DNA of 64,000 bases. Origin: Bilabrum cf. latius (taxonomy: Eukaryota > Bigyra: Bicosoecida > Bigyra > Bicosoecida). Below are positions 23,501-34,693 of this stretch, in pieces. A program made the position numbers and the translations under genes. Position 1 is the first letter of the stretch, and each line of letters opens with the position of its first letter. The notes beneath the pieces are model-generated. The model was not told the DNA's origin and made no database searches. It was given only the letters and a program-made list of their open reading frames with translations. The DNA lies in assembly GCA_965178125.1 (NCBI GenBank), contig OZ237755.1, positions 62,001 through 126,000 of the forward strand, in the 5' to 3' direction.

Positions 23501-26500
23501 TGCCTGACTGGCGGCCTTCTGGATCTAGCCAGAGGTGGGCTGACCGGGGCCAGCCCCGCCGCGGCCCGCGGCAGCCCCCCGCATGCGCGCCCCGTGCGAC
23601 TTGCTGTGGGCCATGGCCCCCGATTTGGGGCTGCCAGACCCCCGCCCAGTGGAGTCCCCGCTGGGCCCACGCGCGCGCCCGTGGCTCTGCGAGCGCGCCC
23701 TGCCCCCCGACCCGTCGGCCGCCCCGCCGCCGCCCCTGCCCTTGGCCGGCACGCTCCCAGCGCGGTGCCTGGCCTCGCCACCGCCGCCGGCCTTCCTGTC
23801 TAGCAGGCTGCGGGAGGACTGCCGCTGGGAGGAGCCGCCCAGCTGCGGGGCGCGCACCACCATGAGATCACGACGGCTGGCTCCGGTCACACCGCGCCGC
23901 AGGCCACGGCGCTTGCTGGGCTTGCGCGCGATGATCCCAGACCCGCCGGCGGTCCCCTGCCCCGTGTTACGGTGCAGCCGCCGCTCCACCCTCATGCTCT
24001 GCGTGGGCCTGAGGCTCTGCGCGGCAGCCCCCCCAACTGTGGTCTTGGCTGGCATGGGCCTGCCCACGAGGGACGTGGACGTGGACTGGGCCGTCCTGGC
24101 CGGCTGCTCGCTGGATGTAGCCACCAGCTCGCCGCCGCTGTTCCCCAGGCTCGCGCACCCTGTTCCTTTGGCTTCACCTTTGCTCTTGCCATCAGCCCCG
24201 CTGTTCCGCACGGACACCGTCACGGCCGCCCCCTGTTCCTTGGTCTCGCCACCCTTACCGCCTCCTTGCTCAAGAGGGTCGGCATCCGCATCCGCATCCG
24301 CATCGCCCCCCGCGCCCATCCCGGCGAAGGGCCTCCTCGCCACAGCCACGGCGGGAGAGGTGGACCTGCTGCCCACCACCACGCCATACCCGCCCTCCTC
24401 CTCGTCGTCCTCGTACTCTGAGTCATCCGAGGGCAGGTCGTCGTCCATGTAGTCCTCCTCGTCCTCCTCATCCGAGTCGGGAGCCACCCGCAGTGCGTTC
24501 CTCCTCAGCACCTGGATGTTGGTGAGCGGGTTGGAGGCCAGCTTGCGCATGAGGAAGGCCATCCTCTCGATGGGCCGGATCACGAGAACCTCCGAGTCCC
24601 TGGTGAATAGACCCGCCCCCAGGAGGATGACCACCATCACGAAGAGGGTCTTGCAGATGGAGAAGATCGCCTCCACCCTTTGCTCGTGCCGCACGTCGTA
24701 CACCACGGTGCTGACGCAGCCCGTCTCGCTCGTGGCCTCCCCGTTCTCGAAGCACCGGGAGATCTGGTAGATCACCACCTCGTTCGTGCGGTACACGTCA
24801 AACACGCGGTCCAGGTCCGTCTCCAGAAAGCTCGGCTCCCACTCGTTGATCGGATTCACGTCTGTGCCCGAGGACCCATCCGTCGGTGCCACGCCCGTGC
24901 CCCCCGGCTCGAACCTGAGGTCCCTGATCCAGCCCAGCAGCTCCGCCGTCTCCCACTCGTACTGGCACCGCTCCGACTCGGGCGTGCTGGCGTCCTCTGG
25001 AGGCGGGCATACCTCCAGGTACACGATGCGCCCCGAGAACCTGGCGTACGTCTCGACGTCATCCCTGAACTGGGCCTGGCTCACATTGAGGTCCTGGGGC
25101 AGGCGGTGCAGCGACTGCAGCCCGCCCTCCCTGTAGTGGTCCAGGGGGTCAGGCTCGCCCTCGAGGAACGGGACCACGATGAGCATGAGCAGGATCAGCA
25201 CGATCACGCGGCGGGTCGTGATGTCGGACAGCACCTGTCCTACTTTCGAGATCTTCCCGCCGGACACGCCCTCGTCGCCGGTGCTGCTGCCGTGCGGCTT
25301 CTCGTCCTCCTCGCCATCCTCGTCCTCCTCATCCTGACCCACAGAGCCTTGCACCACGGTGGCATGCGCGCCACCCGCCCGCGCCTCGGCGACTTCAGCC
25401 ACCTCCGCAGATCCGCCCGCAACACCGGAAGCAGCCGCCGAGCCACCCTGCTCCTGCGAGCCCCCCTTGCCGCTTGGCAGGGCCACTGGGGTCTCAGGTC
25501 GCCCAATGTCCGTGGAAGGATAGGACTGCAGCACCTCCCCCGGCTGTGCCCCGGGCCTGCCCCCGTATCCCTGGTAGGGCTGCACGATGGAGGACCTGGC
25601 CATCCTAGTCTGCGGGTCGTACACGAGCCCGTCGGGGGCCTGGGGGAAGAACTGACTCTGCTGCAGGCCACTCGAGGCGTCGCCCCCGCCCCTCGCCGAG
25701 TCCAGCCGCAGCGGCTGCCCATCCACGCCCACCACCAGGGTGGAAGACCTCCTCCGCTTGAGCACGCCCGTCCCCTTGACGCTCTTGTACAGCTTCACGA
25801 TCCGGATCAGCCGAACCAGACGGATGATCCGAACGATGCGACCGGCGCGGGTGCCAGCGCGCGCGGCCCTGCCGGCCCTCACGTCGCTGAGGTCCGTCCC
25901 GCTCCCCGATATCTCGTCCCAGATCCACCCGATGTCGGGCAGCAGGGACAGCGTGGCCACCAGGTCCAGGTAGAAGAAAAACGAGGGAGGACACGCGAAG
26001 TAGGGGCGCGCGAAGCAATTCACGATGAACTCGAAAGCGAACAAGGCCAGCGCCACGGAGCTGAGCGCGAAGAAGACGTTGTCCACGCTCTTGTCGGTGA
26101 GCCACAGTCTCAGGTCGTCTCCAAATAGGGCGTACATGGTTGCGATGGTGATGATCACGTTGAACCAGGTCCCGTCTGTCATGATCAGCAGCTGGTTGCA
26201 GATGCCGGGGCTGGGCGGCTCCTCCAGGACGTCTACGTCGCCTTTGCTGTCGCTCCTGCCCGGCTGCGCCGCAACGGAGCTGGAATTGCTCGCAACCTTG
26301 TCGAGGTCCAACGCGAGGTTCCCGCTGCCGCCCGCGCCTCCTTTTTGGGGCGATGCGCCGGCTTCGCCAGGATGAAATAGGTTCTTACCATCATCATGCA
26401 CCTATCTCACATCGTGTTCTTCCTCTTCGTCGCTGCTTTGTCGACGGCTGCCTGTGGGTTTGGCATCGTCCTCGGCGCCAGATTTCGCAAGCTAGCTGGA

Positions 26501-26545
26501 CTCGGCCTGAGCCGTGGGCGCTGGATGCACTCGAGCTGACGACAT
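20471..26545 (-). CDS. Voltage-sensor-like membrane protein fused to a class III nucleotide cyclase
   Basis: One frame of about 2,024 residues from ATG 26545 to TGA 20471, crossing TAG at 26492, 26402, 23525, 22703 and 22388. Residues about 125-250 resemble an ion-channel voltage-sensor module, with S1-S3 hydrophobic segments and an S4 of spaced arginines (RIVRIIRLVRLIRIVKLYK). No pore loop is evident. Two further helices near residues 450 and 645 bracket a soluble region of about 180 residues. The cyclase starts with FGFCDIRRFTDATE (metal-binding Asp, about residue 1,122) and KNIGDAFLL. After an insertion of roughly 370 low-complexity residues it resumes with GLHIGWAIEGAIGS and LSPHVNLASRLEAATKQY. 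Membrane cyclases of this type are known from several protist groups. It probably makes cAMP or cGMP in response to membrane voltage or a ligand; substrate is not decided. No introns. Confidence 0.85.
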
Positions 26546-27052
26546 TGATGTGTTCAAAAGAACAGGCTGGGCACCCAAATCCTCAAGGGTAAGGTTTAGG
26601 GTCCACCCAAGCACGCGAAACGCACCGAAACTTGTAGGTATATCAATTCCCTTTTTGTTCACGAAACCGGTACCTGCCGGGGCAAAAAAGGGTGTATACG
26701 TGCACAATAATTGTAATTTCCTACAAAAGGTATCGATGCAATCAATCTTGAGTGAGAACCTGGCAGTCGGCCGACGCGCAACGGCCACTGCGATTGGAAC
26801 ATACGATCAGCGAAACTAGATCGCCTAAGGCAGGCGCACGGCCACCTACAGCTTAAAATCACTGCATACACTCACTCCAGGTGCAAAGAAATCGTTGCGA
26901 GCGCTTTATTGGCCTAGTTCGTTGTTTTTTCCCCCGGTCGCACTGATTTGGTCGCAACAAGTAAATCAGAAATACTGCAAAACTGTAACGTGGTGTTCTG
27001 CAACTGAATTCGATCCGGTAGTCTTTAGGGGTCCGTTCCATATCCTAGCAGC
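26546..27052. promoter_or_regulatory. Divergent intergenic region (cyclase / coiled-coil gene)
   Basis: About 507 bp, AT-richer than the genes. It contains a single TTTAGGG near 26595, too little to be telomeric. It presumably carries both promoters; no defined element or RNA gene was recognised. Confidence 0.35.
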
Positions 27053-27520
27053 ATGGCCCAAATTGATCGAAGCGTATCAAATGCCAGGAAGGAGTTCTTC
27101 GAATGCCTCTAGGCCTAGCAGCGGATTGAATTGAAATTAACGTCTGTGGTGGTGGAAGCCATGTCGGCCCGATAGGCAGCTCCGGCTAGCGGCCCTGCGA
27201 TTGCAGTAGGCTCGGAAGAGTCTGCCAGTGGCACGGAGGCCCGAAAGTAGAAGCCAGAATCTGCGTCTGCGGCCGAGTCGTCTGCCGCCCCGGCGGCGTC
27301 AGACTGGAAAGAGCTTGAGCTGCAGCTGCGCGACCTTCGCGAAATCAACGAGCGAGTTATGGCACAGAATCTATCGTTGCTAGATGACGTGGAGGCTTTG
27401 CAGAAGTAGCGAACTGGACTAAGCCAGGAAAATGCGAGCCTGGCTCTGCAGCTCAGGCGGGCTATGCTTGCCCGGGACGAGGCGAAGCGAAGCCTGGCCG
27501 CTGCGGCTGGCGGGACGTGA
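27053..27520 (+). CDS. Small coiled-coil protein, unknown function
   Basis: Visible only if TAG is sense: ATG 27053 to TGA 27518, 155 residues, five TAGs (27110, 27116, 27173, 27248, 27407). The N-terminal helix (ARKEFFECL-x-A-x-QRIELKL, where x is TAG) and the C-terminal helix (DWKELELQLRDLREINERV...LLDDVEALQK-x-RTGLSQENASL) look like coiled coils. An Ala/Ser-rich linker joins them. TAG at the x positions is well suited to Gln. I do not recognise the family; helical-bundle subunits of trafficking or mediator-type complexes have similar shapes, but nothing specific supports that. It is intronless and divergent from the cyclase gene. Confidence 0.65.
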
Positions 27521-28184
27521 TGCCTGCCTTGCAATCGCTAGAAATCCTTTGGAAGCACGAATCAATACCACATACGATCTTGACGCCCACTGGCAGGGTC
27601 GTGATAACTAGATCCGTGCCGACGGATCGAAGCTGCTGGTGCGCATGGCCGCAGTGCTTCCCCCCCAGTGCTGTAGATCTAGTGGCAGTACATTAATCCG
27701 TCACGACGATGGCACCCCCGCTGAATGATCGTTGAAGTTCTGATGTTGCGGCGTATTACCACATGCGGCCAGGCGACTTGGGGTGAAGCTGAGGCCGAGG
27801 CGGGCACGATTTGCCACTGCCACGCCGGCGGTGCAGTCTCGGAGAGGAAGCCAAGATCGGGCTCGTATGCCTCGAGTCGCTGATGTGCGGTGGGTACTGA
27901 ACGATCTCCACGCAGCAGTCCACGCCCGCAGTAGGGCTGCTGGTAGACATGGGGGGTGGGTTTCGCCGATGGCGTGCTAATGCCATCAGTGACGACGATC
28001 GACACGTGCCGCAGTTCTGCAACTGCTCGTGCGGCGCTCACAGCGTCGCATTCGCGGGATGGCGGCGAGTTCAGAGCCACAAGCTAGAAAGGAAAGGCGA
28101 AAGCTGTAGACGCAATGCTTCACCTGCTTGGAGCCGACAATGCTTCCCAATTAGATAGAGATTTCGGTTCACACACTGCCTAAA
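27521..28184. other. 664-bp stretch without a convincing gene
   Basis: Open stretches exist on both strands (for example minus 27679-28080), but none has a good ATG start, a recognisable domain or neighbouring splice sites that complete it. It may hold the MMADHC promoter, an RNA gene I cannot identify, or a fast-evolving small gene. Confidence 0.4.
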
Positions 28185-29062
28185 ATGATGAAACGCGAGC
28201 TTCGACTCGTGCTTCCAGGACTAAATCTCGACAACATTCTTGCTATACCCACAAGCCAGCATGCCAAGATGGACCTAGTCAATATTGGCCCTGATGTGGC
28301 GCAGGAGAAGGATGACTTACTTGAAAAGGTATGCCTCCACGTGATGGCCACTGAAAGCCTTGCATCCGCACAACGCGTGCAAACACTGCGTTTGATGATA
28401 TTTCCATTCTCTAAATTGGCGCAGTTTGTAGAGTGGAGCGCGTCTGTGTGTTCCTCTTTGGAGAAACAGGGCCATTGGGCCGACTACATCGATCCGTGTT
28501 CAGGATTGCCAGTAAGATCGCGGCTCTGAACCTTACTTGCCTGTTTTCCCTGCTTTCAGATCGCACATGCTGCTATCTTGCCCAGGTTGAAACGCAGGGC
28601 AGGACCCGAGGGAATACCGTGTATCCCGAGGTCGACGGTTTCGAGGTGCTACGTCAGTACAGATGCACCACAGCTGGTCCGTGCAAAGTGCTCGTTCACC
28701 CTGTGTGGGGGACAGCAGTATACCCAGCAACCATGTTTACAAGTGCGCCTGTATCTGCTGTTGCGGATGCAATCAACGCGGCGTCTGGCACCGACACGGT
28801 CACCCTGCGGCCTCCCCCGGTGGATGCGGGTGGTGGCTCGTCGGGTGCGGGCCGCTCTGCTGCACCCGCCGACCCTGGGCCGGGAGAGGCGCCGCAAGCA
28901 AGCGGTGCAGGTGATTCTGTCTCAGGTGAACACGAGACTGCCGCATCAAGCGACTCCCCCGCTGCAGCTGCCAGTCCCGGGGCCGTGGAGGTTCCCACTG
29001 CCACTGGGTCGGTCGCAGGATCGAAAAGTGCGGCTGAAGTTGACGACAAGACCTTGACATAA
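28185..29062 (+). CDS. MMADHC: Cobalamin trafficking protein CblD-like
   Basis: Three exons: 28185-28328, 28425-28511 and 28586-29062. Introns are 96 and 74 bp, both GT-AG and phase 0. The product is 235 residues and ends in TAA, with no TAG. Exon 2 carries the core FVEWSASVCSSLEKQGHW...DYIDPCSG, matching the MMADHC segment around GYWADFIDPSSG. Exon 3 continues with EVLRQYRCTTAGPCKVLVHP and a WGT motif. MMADHC partners with MMACHC and directs B12 to cytosolic methionine synthase or mitochondrial methylmalonyl-CoA mutase. The protein is shorter than human MMADHC (about 296 residues) and lacks an obvious mitochondrial presequence. Its tail is Ala/Pro/Ser-rich. It implies B12-dependent metabolism. 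Confidence 0.87.
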
Positions 29063-29126
29063 GCAGTTGAGCAGACAAACCTGCGCTCCGCAGCGACACA
29101 CTCTCCATACTTTGTTTGTTGCCAAT

Positions 29127-31826
29127 TCACTGCCCATCGCCACGGGCCTTGCCAATGGCCAGCCGAGGGATACGGCTGGGGGAATCCCGAGCCGGGGCCG
29201 TGCTGCCCCCGCCGCCTGCTTCAACGCCAGAGCCAAGATCGCCGCCAGCCTTTGAGGCAGCAGGCCCAGCAACACCAACACCAGTACCAGCACTAGCACC
29301 CACATCCACACCGGCACCAGCTCGACCGTTGCCTCCTGCCCCTGCTAGCCCACTTGTGCTGACGGCATCGGCACGTCCACCCGTCCCCACCGCGGCCGTT
29401 CTCTTCCTGCCCATCCCCGCTCCGCTCCCAGCTCCCGCCCCGGTCCCTGCTGCCCTCCTCTTGGCCCTGGCCCTAGCGCTCTCTCCCTCCGTCCAGGCCT
29501 CCACGCACTCGACAGGCCACTCGGGGAACACGCCCATCGGCTCGTCCACCAGCACATCGAACCGCGTGGACTCCACCAGTCTCCGCCGGAACCGCTCCTC
29601 AAGGGGCACATCCGTCCTCCTCAGCGCCTCCTGCAGCGTGCGAGGGGGACCCGTGGGAGCCACTTTGCGAGGAGGATTCCGGCCCCGGCCCCGCCCTCTG
29701 CCACGGCCCCTGCCCCTCGGAGCACCGCGAGCAGCGGCCCCAGGTCCCCCCCGGCCCCTCGCTCGGCCCCTCCCAGGCGCGCCCCTGCCTCGCCCGGGAG
29801 TGCTCGCCTGCACCCCGGGCCTCTTCTTCTCCGGAGGTGCCAGCGGCCACGGGTGCTTGTCCGCCCGGAGCACAGTGACCATGTCGGTGAGAAGGCCCGC
29901 CTTGAGGTCGTGGTCCTGCTTGGTCGTGGGCTTCATGGCCGGGCTCGCGTTGACCTCCACCAGCCAGGGCCGCAGCCCCGCGTCCAGCAACACGTCAAAC
30001 CCGTACAGCTCGAAGCACCTTGGCTGGTTGACCACTTTGTGGCAGGTGGCCCGCAGGGTATCCCCCAGTAGAGCACGGATGGATCGCTCCACGCGCAGGC
30101 GGGCGACCCTCCCCCTGGTGGCTTCGATGTGCAGCAGGCAGTCCTGCAGGTCCCACTTGCCCCCGTGCACGTCGCTGTACCCCTCCGCCTTGCTCTGGAT
30201 CGACACGTTGGTCAGGTGCTGCTCCAGGTCACTGAACCCCGACCGCACCCGGGTCCCATCAGGCAGCTCGATCGTGCCCGGGGGCAGCTCTGCTTTGGTC
30301 TCGATCGGCACGATCTCGCCCTTGGCGTTCCAGGTGGTGCGAGCCTTCTGAGAGAGAAGCAGAGTCTTCAAGTTGCGCCGCCAGCCCTGGGGCTGCTTGC
30401 CGCTTGCTGTCTCCGGCCCACCAGCTCCGGATGGGTCAGCATCGGTACCAGGCGATCCCTCGGGTGTCCCAGCTCTCGCGGCAGCACCGGGCTGGCTATG
30501 TCCCTTGCCCTTCCCCTTGCCCTTCCCTTTCCCCTTGCCCGCGCCCTTGGCTGGCTTGCTGCTCTTCATGTATGTGAAGGGTGTGCTACAGAATCTCGCA
30601 AAGGCGTCGTGGTGCACGTACGCCCGCAACGGCCTGAACGACGTGACCAGCACGTAGATCCTCAGGTCGAACTTGCGCCTGCCGATGAGGTACGGGGGAG
30701 AGATGTACTGGGATATCACGAAGCACTCCAGGCTGTACTCGTGCTTGTACAGGTTCTTCTGCTGAAGCGTATTACGAGCCGTGCCCGTGGCATCCGTCCT
30801 GTACCCTCCGAAGAGCGCGGGCATGTCCTTGGCTCTCGCCAGCGCCTTCTTGCCGTGCGCCTTGCCCGTCGACGAGGACCCGATCAGGTCCATCGACCGC
30901 TCCGACCGCACCTTGGCCGCCTCCCTGCGCCGCGCCTCTGCCTCCACCGCCCTCGACAGCTCCTCCTTGCTCACACCAACCGCATCCACGGCGATGGCAC
31001 CCCCGCCCGACCCCTTCTCCTTCTCTCTCTCCTTTTCCTTCTCTCTCCCAGCCTCGTGAGGCGATGCCCGGGTCGCCTCGACCCCTCCAGCCCTGCCACC
31101 CGCGCCCCCTCGCGCCTGTGCCGCCTCCGCGGTCTCGAGCTCCCGCGCGGCCCTCCGCTGCAGCGCCTGCTTGGCCAGCGAGGCGCGGATGGCGCCCACG
31201 AAGCGGCGCAGCACGGAGATGCGGTCCAGCAAGAAGATGCCCTTGCCCTAGCTGCCACCGGCCGGCTTCACGATCCAAGGAGCACCTGGGTTGCGCCTGA
31301 AGTGCTCCTCCACAAGGCGCGCATCCTGTGGCAAGTAGAACGTCAGCGGGACCACGGCCGGGCGCGGGGTGCCCTGCCGCTTCATCTCCCGCTCGAACAG
31401 TCGGCAATTCTGAAACATCAGGTCCTTGCGAGAGATTTCCATGTGCTAGGGGTAATGGTTCAACAACTAGTCAGCACCTAGAACGCCCTGCCCGGTTCCC
31501 ATGCCGAATATATCCCTGGAAGTGTGGACGGATGCCCACATCTGCGACGGACGAGGGCGGCTGCCAGGAGCTCTCAAACACTTTGACCGATGGTATACGG
31601 GGAATTATTAGGTCTTTCATGCCATGAGCCGCCTCACCATGTTCCATCGGGCTATAGCACGCTTGCCACCGGCCTATTTCATGCCGGTTAGAATCGGTTT
31701 GAGAAAGAAATCAGTCAAGTAATAGAACGGAGGCAACTAGGCCCGCTCGCCCTGGGTGATGGGTCCACATTCTCTTTCATCGTCGTGCTGCTTTGGAGGG
31801 TCACTGGATTGATCGCTTGCGCTCAT
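29127..31826 (-). CDS. TTLL1: Tubulin tyrosine ligase-like protein (TTLL1-like polyglutamylase)
   Basis: Exon 1 is 31638-31826, the intron 31542-31637 (GTGAGG...GCAG) and exon 2 29127-31541, ending in TGA; 867 residues with TAGs at 31737, 31674, 31467, 31446 and 31248. TTL-fold motifs appear in order: SVHTSRDIF, NHYP-x-HMEISRKDLM, WIVKPAGGS-x-GKGIFLL (ATP-binding), GRRKFDLRIYVLVTS, HLTNVSIQ, HGGKWDLQDC and FELYGFDVLL...RPWLVEVNASP. TAG 31248 sits where TTLL1 has the Gln of its QGKGIF motif, and TAG 31467 where it has the Gln of DQIVNHFP. The enzyme would add glutamates to tubulin, chiefly in axonemes. There are a Lys/Ala-rich insertion of about 150 residues after GKGIFLL, a Gly-Lys insertion later, and a long Gly/Ala/Arg-rich C-terminal tail. 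It is convergent with MMADHC, only 64 bp away. Confidence 0.92.
31248..31250 (-). other. Diagnostic in-frame TAG at a conserved Gln codon
   Basis: Reverse complement reads TAG between codons for WIVKPAGGS and GKGIFLL. In TTLL1-type ligases this site is Gln (KPxGxxQGKGIF). It is the most informative single codon in the window for assigning UAG. Confidence 0.85.
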
Positions 31827-32083
31827 GCCTGCAATGACTTGGCAACCACCACTCGCTAATTGACCCAGGTGCTGCGTTTCTCGGCAATGCACACCGATGT
31901 TTTCTTAACCGACCCTTGCCAACACTTTGTCGCTTCACAGCAAACAGACAATTAGTGTTTGTGGAGTCGAAATTTATATTTTGCAACGTAATAAACTGGA
32001 TTCAAGTTTAGACCGGAGATCAAAGGTACACGTTACCACGATCCGACGGCCAAATCAAATCACCCTCGCAGTATTTCGGTCAA
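31827..32083. promoter_or_regulatory. Divergent intergenic region (TTLL / MRE11)
   Basis: 257 bp, markedly AT-richer than the coding DNA, between two divergent ATGs. It presumably contains both promoters. No clear TATA box or other defined element was found. Confidence 0.35.
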
Positions 32084-34649
32084 ATGGCCGGTTTTTCTCC
32101 CGACGGATCAGGGGTTATTGGTGGCGGTCACGGTGGCGGTGTAATGAAGGTGAATCTGTCTCCAGCCGTTGCCAATCTGGCGGAGGGTCCTGCACCGTGA
32201 GTTCGGAAGCAAGTGCCTAGCTCGAATACAGCGCTTGCTGTCTTTCCAATCAGCAAGTCGGCTGGAGTGACTGTGCGTTGATTGCAAGTTGGTGCTAGTT
32301 TCTTGCTGAAGACTGACCCAATGCGGAGATTCAACGCATATCGACTCCCCTGCAGCAAGGACACGCTTCGAATCCTCCTGTGGACTGACAACCATCTCGG
32401 GTACCAAGACAAGGACTCGGCAAGGTATGAGGACTCATTCCTGGCGTTTGAGGAAAGCATGGCCGTTGGAATACAGTGCCATGCAGACATGGCGATTAAC
32501 GGGGGCGACATTTTTCATCACGACCGACCAAGCCGAACTACTGTGGTCCGCTGCATGGAATCCATGAGGAAATATGTCTTTGGGCCACGTCCGGTTCGAG
32601 TTGAAATTTTAAGCGACCAATCGAAGGATTTCAAGGGTCCCACGTGCTTTGACCGGGCAAATTTCGCAGATCCGAACCTGTCGGTGCAGCTGCCAGTCTT
32701 TGCGGTGACTGGAAACCACGACCCAGCGGTACGAGACCATGCCGACAGCCTTCCAATATCAGCCCTAGATATGCTGCAGACGGCAGGCCTTCTAAACTTG
32801 TATGGCCGGCAGCGCATGAACGACCGCGTGGTGGTTCGCCCCGTCCTGCTCCGCAAGGGCAAGGTGCAGCTGGCGCTCTACGGCATGCCCAACATGAGGG
32901 ACCAGCGCCTGGCCGGGCTCGTGCGCAAGGGGAGGCTGCTCTTCGCCAAGCCGCCCGCAGGCTCGGGCAGCTGGTACAGCATCCTGGTGGTGCACCAGAA
33001 CAGGGAGGACGCAGGGAGGGGCAAGGCTTGCTTCAAGCACAGCAACATCCCCCTGTTCATCGATCTGGTGCTCTGGGCCCACGAGCACCCCTCCATGCCG
33101 GACTTCGAGAGTGTCGTTAACGACGGCCAGTCCGGTGGCGCTGGGAACGCACCAGGGGTGAAGGCGCCTGCGGGTGCTGCGGGCGGAATGGATGCCGATG
33201 AGGACGAGGACGAGGACGGTAATGACGAGGACGAGGAGGGCGTTGGAGCGGGTGCGGCGGGGCGGGCAAAGCGCCGCAGCAATCGGAAAGGGAGCGGCAA
33301 GAAGTCCGCGTCCAGTGGAGCGGCGGCCATGGAGGAAGAGGAGGAGGAGGGGGATGAGGGGGAAGGGGAGGCAAAGGCGGGCATGGCCGAGGCCTTGCTG
33401 GAGGAGAAGTCCACTGTCCCCGTGCTGCAGATGGGATCCACGGTGGCCACGTCACTAGACGAGGGCGAGTCGTGGCCCAAGCACTGCTACATCCTCGAGG
33501 TCACGCCGAACACCGATGTGCCAGGCATGTATTGGCAGCGGCGTCTCCCGCACAGGCTCAGGTGCGTGAGGCCGTTCCTCTTCGCGGACGTGCCTCTGCA
33601 GCACCTCACTGCTGTGCGGGCCCTGGGTGCAGAGCCTCTTGATCCGCGTGTGCAGGAGGCCGTGAAGGAGTGCCTGCGGTCCATCGTGGAGGCCTCTGTG
33701 GGTGGCCAGGCCTGCCTGCGGCTTGCTGTTGAGGAGGCTGTCGCGGAGGACGCACGCGCAGGGCTGCCCGCACCGGGGAAGTACGCGCTTTTGCCTGCAG
33801 AGGACGGGCGCGCGGGGTGGCTGGCGATGCCCGCGGGCGCTCTGCCGCCACCTCAGCTGAGGACACCGCTGGTCAGGCTGCGTGTGGAGCATTCGGGGGG
33901 GTTTGGGGTGGTGAGCGCGAGAGAGTTCGGGAGGGACTTCATGGGCCGCGTGGCGAATGCCGACGAGATCCTTCTCTTCTACCGCCGGCGGAAAGCCGCA
34001 TCAAGGGCCGTCGTGGGGCTGGCGGCGGGTGCCAAGGCCGCCGCTGGAGGCGCAAGTGGGGAGTAGGGGGGCGAGGAGGAGGTGATGACGGCTGTGCCGC
34101 TGCCTGAGAACGGCATTGGGGGCGGCGCAGACATCAGCACCCTCCTTGCGGAGGAGTTCCAGCGCAATGAGGCGAGGCCCAGCGTGCTGGCTCTGTCCCG
34201 GATGAACTTCGCTCTCAAGCAGCAGGTGTCTGACGAGGGCAGAGACGGGGAGCAGCCCGCGCCCAGGTCAAGGCGAGTCACTTCGGGCAAGCTCACGATG
34301 ATGGTGGAGCACGAGACCAAGGACCGGCTGGATCGACTCACCACGGAGTACAATCGACAGCTGAGCAAGGTGCAGCAGCAGGTGCAGCAAAAGCAGGAGG
34401 AGGCCAAGCGCCAGCTCGAGTCGTCCTCTGCCTCCGCCACTGGGGTCGAGGACGGGGAGGGGCTGGCCCAGCAGGCTCTCGCCGCGGGGAAGCTGGCAGT
34501 GGAAAGCGCGACCCTGGAGGCATCGACGGGCCTGGAGACGGAGGAGGACGTGGAAGCATGGGTGCAGCGCACGGTGGTGCAGCACACGGAGCGGCTGCAG
34601 AAAAAAACTGAAGGCAAGGAGAAGCGCATGGCCCGCGATGGAAAGAAGC

Positions 34650-34693
<44 letters not shown>

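Noticed and set aside
20954-23803. Long plus-strand open frame opposite the cyclase gene
   Set aside because: It shows no domain and only compositional residues. GC-rich coding DNA often leaves long antisense frames open. The same applies to long frames opposite the vigilin, thiolase and EF-G2 genes.
26590-26605. Telomere-like TTTAGGG
   Set aside because: Only one copy is present, with no tandem array.
27679-28080. Minus-strand open frame upstream of MMADHC
   Set aside because: It has no ATG in a sensible place even with TAG as sense, and no recognisable domain or splice structure.
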